Shown here: positions 51,128-53,985 of the stretch, piece after piece
Numbering within the stretch: the stretch's first letter is position 1
Layout: every line of letters begins with the position of its first letter
The notes under the pieces: generated by a model
The model's database searches: none
Told to the model about the DNA's origin: nothing
Seen by the model: only the letters and a program-made list of their open reading frames with translations
Assembly (NCBI RefSeq): GCF_004376845.1
Contig: NZ_SNUW01000014.1
Span: 1 to 53,985 of the forward strand
Origin: Psychromonas algarum
GTDB lineage: Bacteria > Pseudomonadota > Gammaproteobacteria > Enterobacterales > Psychromonadaceae
Length of the DNA: 53,985 nucleotides
Direction of reading: 5' to 3'
Program-made: the position numbers and the translations under genes

Positions 51128-52711
51128 TTGAAATCAAATATATATAGTGTTTTTGTCTTTCTAATTGGAGTGAGTCTTTCATATCTAATTTCAGTTCAAT
51201 TAACCCTGGATGAAAAAAAACGACAACAGCAGACTATTCAGATAGAAAGTCAAAATATACGCTACAACATTCAAGGTAATATTGAGAATAATGCGAATCA
51301 AATTTCATTGATAGTTAATCGCTGGCAAACAATAAATGATATTAACCAACACTGGCAAGCCGATACAGATACTTTAAAAAAACTTAATCCATTTATAGTA
51401 TCAATAAAATACTTTCCATTAATAGAAAAAACTAAATTACGATTACCTTCTCAATCATCCTTTGAAAATGAAAATTTGATTCATAGAAAAAGACAGCTAC
51501 GAGATAGACAACATCTTCCTATGAAAGCAGAAAAATTAACTGCAGACTCAATTTATACTAGTAAAGGTTATTATACAGATGACCATAAAATGGCATTTGA
51601 TTTACAATTTCCTATCGTAATAAACCAAATATTAATTGCTTATGTAGAAGTCGCTATCGATATTGATAAGTTATTGCAACATGAAATAGCAAATTATCAA
51701 ATCGTCAAACCATTTTCACTTTCAGAGGATGGAATTACTTTATTTACTTCATTACCTAAGACTATGCATATTAATGACGTAACAGAGCAATTTAGTGTTC
51801 CTATTTACGGTCGAGAATGGACGTTAATGATTTGGTCTGATGCAACACCTCGAGATAAAGGGCTAATTCTAATATTAACGTTATTACTATCGTTTTTAGC
51901 AGCCGCTAGTGTCAAATTTTACAGTATTCACTTAAATATGCGCCAAAAAATTATTGATAGTAATAACCGTTTAAAACAAATAAGTAACGAATACAGAAGT
52001 AGTGAAGCCAAACTAATACAATCAAATAAATTAACCTCCTTAGGTGAAATTGCAACCGGTATTGCTCACGAAATTAATCAACCTCTACAAGTAATTTGTA
52101 TTCATACAGATATGTGCCAAGATAATTTAAGTAGCAAAAACTACCACTTAGTTGAAAGAAATGTGGCTACTATTGTGACTCAAATTGAACGCATAGAAAA
52201 AATCGTAAAACAAGTTGGTAGCTTTGGGCGTGATAGCGAACTTGATAACTATCAAATAGAAAAAACAGCTGATATTTTTGATAGTGTAATTGCAATTGTA
52301 ATTAATCAATACAGACAAGATGAAGTTGAATTACGACAAGTGATTCCCCCTTCTTTAGCTGATCTATATTGTAATAAAACACAAATTGAGCAAGTTCTAG
52401 TAAATCTACTTATCAATGCAAAAGACTCTGTTGAAACCTCTGAAGAGAAAGTTGTATTTATCAAAGCACATGTACAAGAGCATTATTTGTATATTCAAAT
52501 TTCAGATACAGGAACAGGCATTGAAGAAACGAAAATAAATGAAATTTTCACGCCTTTTTATACAACAAAACCGTTAGGCAAAGGCACTGGGTTAGGATTA
52601 TCTATTAGCTATTCGATCATTCATCAACATAAAGGAGAAATAACCGTTTCTAGCGAGATTGGTAAAGGAAGTGTTTTTACAGTGAAATTACCACTTGAAG
52701 CGATAGTTTAA
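51128..52711 (+). CDS. Orphan sensor histidine kinase
   Basis: The 527-residue protein has an N-terminal membrane helix (about residues 6-24), a periplasmic domain of about 215 residues and a second helix (245-263). The kinase core follows. The H-box is GIAHEINQPLQ (H314), the N-box NLLINAKD, the G1 box DTGTGI and the G2 box GKGTGLGLS. The layout and the ATP-binding motifs fit the DctB/NtrB-like HisKA group. The start is TTG with AAGGA before it. No response regulator or transporter lies next to it, so the signal and partner are unknown. A terminator follows. Confidence 0.9.
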   Translation: MKSNIYSVFVFLIGVSLSYLISVQLTLDEKKRQQQTIQIESQNIRYNIQGNIENNANQISLIVNRWQTINDINQHWQADTDTLKKLNPFIVSIKYFPLIEKTKLRLPSQSSFENENLIHRKRQLRDRQHLPMKAEKLTADSIYTSKGYYTDDHKMAFDLQFPIVINQILIAYVEVAIDIDKLLQHEIANYQIVKPFSLSEDGITLFTSLPKTMHINDVTEQFSVPIYGREWTLMIWSDATPRDKGLILILTLLLSFLAAASVKFYSIHLNMRQKIIDSNNRLKQISNEYRSSEAKLIQSNKLTSLGEIATGIAHEINQPLQVICIHTDMCQDNLSSKNYHLVERNVATIVTQIERIEKIVKQVGSFGRDSELDNYQIEKTADIFDSVIAIVINQYRQDEVELRQVIPPSLADLYCNKTQIEQVLVNLLINAKDSVETSEEKVVFIKAHVQEHYLYIQISDTGTGIEETKINEIFTPFYTTKPLGKGTGLGLSISYSIIHQHKGEITVSSEIGKGSVFTVKLPLEAIV

Positions 52712-52756
52712 TCTTCACAGGGGATTAGGAAAAGTGGGTGAAATTTTTTTCAGGTA

Positions 52757-52790
52757 TAAAAAAAGGCAAGTCAGTAACTTACCTTTTTTT
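52757..52790. terminator. Bidirectional terminator between the kinase and the cold-shock gene
   Basis: AAAAAAGGCAAGT-CAGTA-ACTTACCTTTTTT pairs almost fully (one mismatch) and has A and T runs outside. It can end both convergent transcripts. Confidence 0.85.
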
Positions 52791-52827
52791 CAATCAGAAT
52801 GAGCACTAAATGCTCACCGAAGCAATA

Positions 52828-53034
52828 TTAAAGAGCTACGATGTTTTCTGCTTGAGGACCTTTTTGACCTTGAGTAACAGTGAACTGTACTTTTTGGCCT
52901 TCAGCAAGAGTTTTAAAACCAGTGCTTGCGATAGCAGAGAAATGTGCGAAAACGTCAGGACCGTTTTCTTGCTCGATGAAACCAAAACCTTTAGATTCGT
53001 TGAACCATTTAACTGTACCAGTAGTTGTAGACAT
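52828..53034 (-). CDS. Cold-shock protein, CspA family
   Basis: The 68-residue protein is a single cold-shock domain that binds single-stranded RNA and DNA. It has [18 protein letters not shown] with RNP1 (KGFGFI) and RNP2 (VFAHF), both intact. E. coli CspA is an RNA chaperone that relieves mRNA structure in the cold. A strong sigma-70 promoter lies about 150 bp upstream and leaves a leader of about 140 nt, as in cold-regulated csp genes. Which paralogue (cspA, cspC, cspE and so on) it matches cannot be told. Confidence 0.93.
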   Translation of the reverse strand: MSTTTGTVKWFNESKGFGFIEQENGPDVFAHFSAIASTGFKTLAEGQKVQFTVTQGQKGPQAENIVAL

Positions 53035-53175
53035 GTGTATATCCTATTTTATTTGAGTAATTTAACCTTGAAACCAAGGCAGTTTGCTAGAAGTGTTGCT
53101 ATTACTTATGAATTATAGGATTCAGTACATTAATACGAAACAATGAACATAAATATAAAACGAACTTTCAAGCTA
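53035..53175 (-). promoter_or_regulatory. Long 5' leader of the cold-shock gene
   Basis: The promoter at 53182-53209 implies a leader of about 140 nt. It contains the small hairpin CCTTG-GTTT-CAAGG about 40 nt before the ATG and AGGATATACAC as the ribosome-binding region. Long leaders that refold with temperature are typical of cspA-type mRNAs. No exact cold-box copy is claimed. Confidence 0.5.
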
Positions 53176-53181
53176 AAAAAG

Positions 53182-53209
53182 ATTATATAGTGCTTTAAAA
53201 AGGTGTCAA
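53182..53209 (-). promoter_or_regulatory. Sigma-70 promoter of the cold-shock gene
   Basis: On the minus strand TTGACA (53209-53204) and TATAAT (53187-53182) are both perfect consensus boxes, 16 bp apart. Start of transcription is expected near 53175. It is the best promoter match seen in the window. Confidence 0.8.
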
Positions 53210-53365
53210 CAGCTATTTAATAAAAATATAAAAAAAAAGTTAAAAATATAAGTAACAATCATATTAAATACGCATTTTCAATTACTTACATTCTAGATCT
53301 AATTTAAATATTAATTAACCTTACAAATTTTGTTATATTACCTCTTTAGTTATAAAGAGGTGTCC
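53210..53365. other. AT-rich region between divergent promoters
   Basis: The 156 bp upstream of the cold-shock promoter and of the YaiI-family start hold no gene. They are very A/T-rich and likely contain the promoter of the plus-strand gene. Confidence 0.4.
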
Positions 53366-53815
53366 ATGACAATTTGGATTGATGCAGATGCTTGCCCTGT
53401 AGCGGTAAGAGAAATGGTATTAAGAGCAAGTACAAGAACACAGACCGCTCTTATTTTTGTTGCTAACTCACCCTTACCAGTAAAAAGAAGTGCTTTAGTT
53501 AAAACAATTCAAGTATCGCAAGGGTTTGATGTCGCTGATAACTACATTAGCCAACATGTAGAAATAAATGATCTTGTTATTACGCAAGATATCCCACTAG
53601 CAGCCGAATTAGTTGAAAAAGGTATCATAGCCCTTAACCCTCGAGGAGAGTTGTATACAGCTGATAATGTGCGCCAACGTTTAGCGATGCGAAACTTAGC
53701 AGAAGAACTACGGAGTGTTGGTCAAATAAGCGGAGGGCCAAATAAATTTTCAGATAAAGATAAACAGAATTTTGCTAATTCATTAGATAGATGGCTACAG
53801 AAAGCAAAAAGGTAG
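53366..53815 (+). CDS. YaiI/YqxD family protein (DUF188)
   Basis: The 149-residue protein starts MTIWIDADACPVAVREMV, the family signature, with acid residues DAD as in PIN-like nuclease folds, and ends with RWLQKAKR. The function of YaiI proteins is unknown; a nuclease role is suggested by fold only. The start at 53366 is chosen because AAGAGGTGTCC lies before it; a frame extension to 53330 is not needed. Confidence 0.92.
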   Translation: MTIWIDADACPVAVREMVLRASTRTQTALIFVANSPLPVKRSALVKTIQVSQGFDVADNYISQHVEINDLVITQDIPLAAELVEKGIIALNPRGELYTADNVRQRLAMRNLAEELRSVGQISGGPNKFSDKDKQNFANSLDRWLQKAKR

Positions 53816-53859
53816 GTAACAACCTACCCTCGCTCTCATTGTTAGAAATAAAAACTATA

Positions 53860-53985
53860 GAGACTGTAATAAAAACTGTGTAACTGCTTATTTATAATCC
53901 TACTATTTGGAAAAGGATAAGCAGTTATGGATCAGAAGCAATTAGAAGCGTTTGCTCGTGAAGCCGCGAAAACATTAAAAACAGA
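53860..53985 (+). mobile_element. Left end of an IS256-type insertion sequence (partial)
   Basis: Directly after the YaiI-family gene (45 bp) comes GAGACTGTAATAAAAACTG with TGTGTAA following, as in the terminal repeats of IS256-type elements, then a short leader and a transposase-like start. Only this end lies in the window. The exact left tip is estimated. Confidence 0.6.
53927..53985 (+). CDS. IS256/Mutator-type transposase, N-terminal fragment
   Basis: The last 19 codons of the window begin ATGGATCAG and read MDQKQLEAFAREAAKTLKT. This start is typical of IS256-family transposases, which open with (E/K)A-x-A-(K/R)-EAAK before the catalytic domain. AAAAGGATAAG lies just upstream as a ribosome-binding site. 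The rest, including the DDE residues, is beyond the window. Confidence 0.6.
   Translation, partial: MDQKQLEAFAREAAKTLKT

Overview
The window is a stretch of AT-rich chromosome from a gammaproteobacterium. It is dense with conserved housekeeping genes. Three Escherichia coli-like gene strings are kept almost intact: rlmE-ftsH-folP-glmM-secG-tRNA-Leu-tRNA-fMet-rimP-nusA-infB-rbfA-truB, lepA-lepB-rnc-era-recO-pdxJ, and mazG/pyrG/eno/ftsB/ispD/ispF/truD/surE/nlpD/rpoS. The low GC, the small RRM-type RNA-binding proteins, the cold-shock protein with a long leader and the overall gene mix suggest a marine, probably cold-adapted lineage such as Psychromonas or a relative. That placement is an inference; no rRNA lies in the window.

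Layout. The left edge (1-130) is the end of an IS630-type element that cuts into a small secreted-protein gene. From 455 to 3.9 kb lie a small unknown gene, fxsA, an MFS transporter and a two-gene minor-pilin cassette (fimT-like and pilW-like). The minus-strand block 4.4-10.3 kb runs ftsB-ispD-ispF-truD-surE-yqaA-nlpD-rpoS. Then come a small membrane protein, eno, pyrG, mazG and csdA (10.4-16.6 kb), followed by lepA to pdxJ (16.9-23.0 kb).

The accessory-looking part is 23-32.8 kb. It holds a membrane-anchored RRM protein and an unrecognised 436-residue protein with a faint RelA/SpoT-like pattern. It also holds oligopeptidase B, two HD-domain phosphohydrolases, small unknowns, the RadD helicase, a DsbA-like protein and a zinc-ribbon peptide. 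The translation and envelope superoperon fills 32.9-45.2 kb on the minus strand and includes two tRNAs and a decayed third tRNA. After yhbY, greA, a TatD-family nuclease and prfC come a second RRM protein, a trans-sulfuration-type PLP enzyme, an orphan sensor kinase, a cold-shock protein and a YaiI-family protein. The right edge (53860-53985) is the start of an IS256-type element.

Most genes serve RNA and protein synthesis or its quality control (IF2, NusA, RbfA, TruB, RimP, Era, RNase III, LepA, RF3, GreA, YhbY, RlmE, FtsH). The rest include sigma-S with its NlpD partner gene and parts of the isoprenoid, folate, pyridoxal, CTP and cell-wall precursor pathways. The unusual items are a family of short palindromic elements whose ends match the IS630-type terminus, a prepilin gene with no standard start codon, the membrane-anchored RRM protein, the RelA/SpoT-like orphan, and a tRNA-fMet remnant beside the intact gene. 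I found no CRISPR array, prophage or recognisable defence system.
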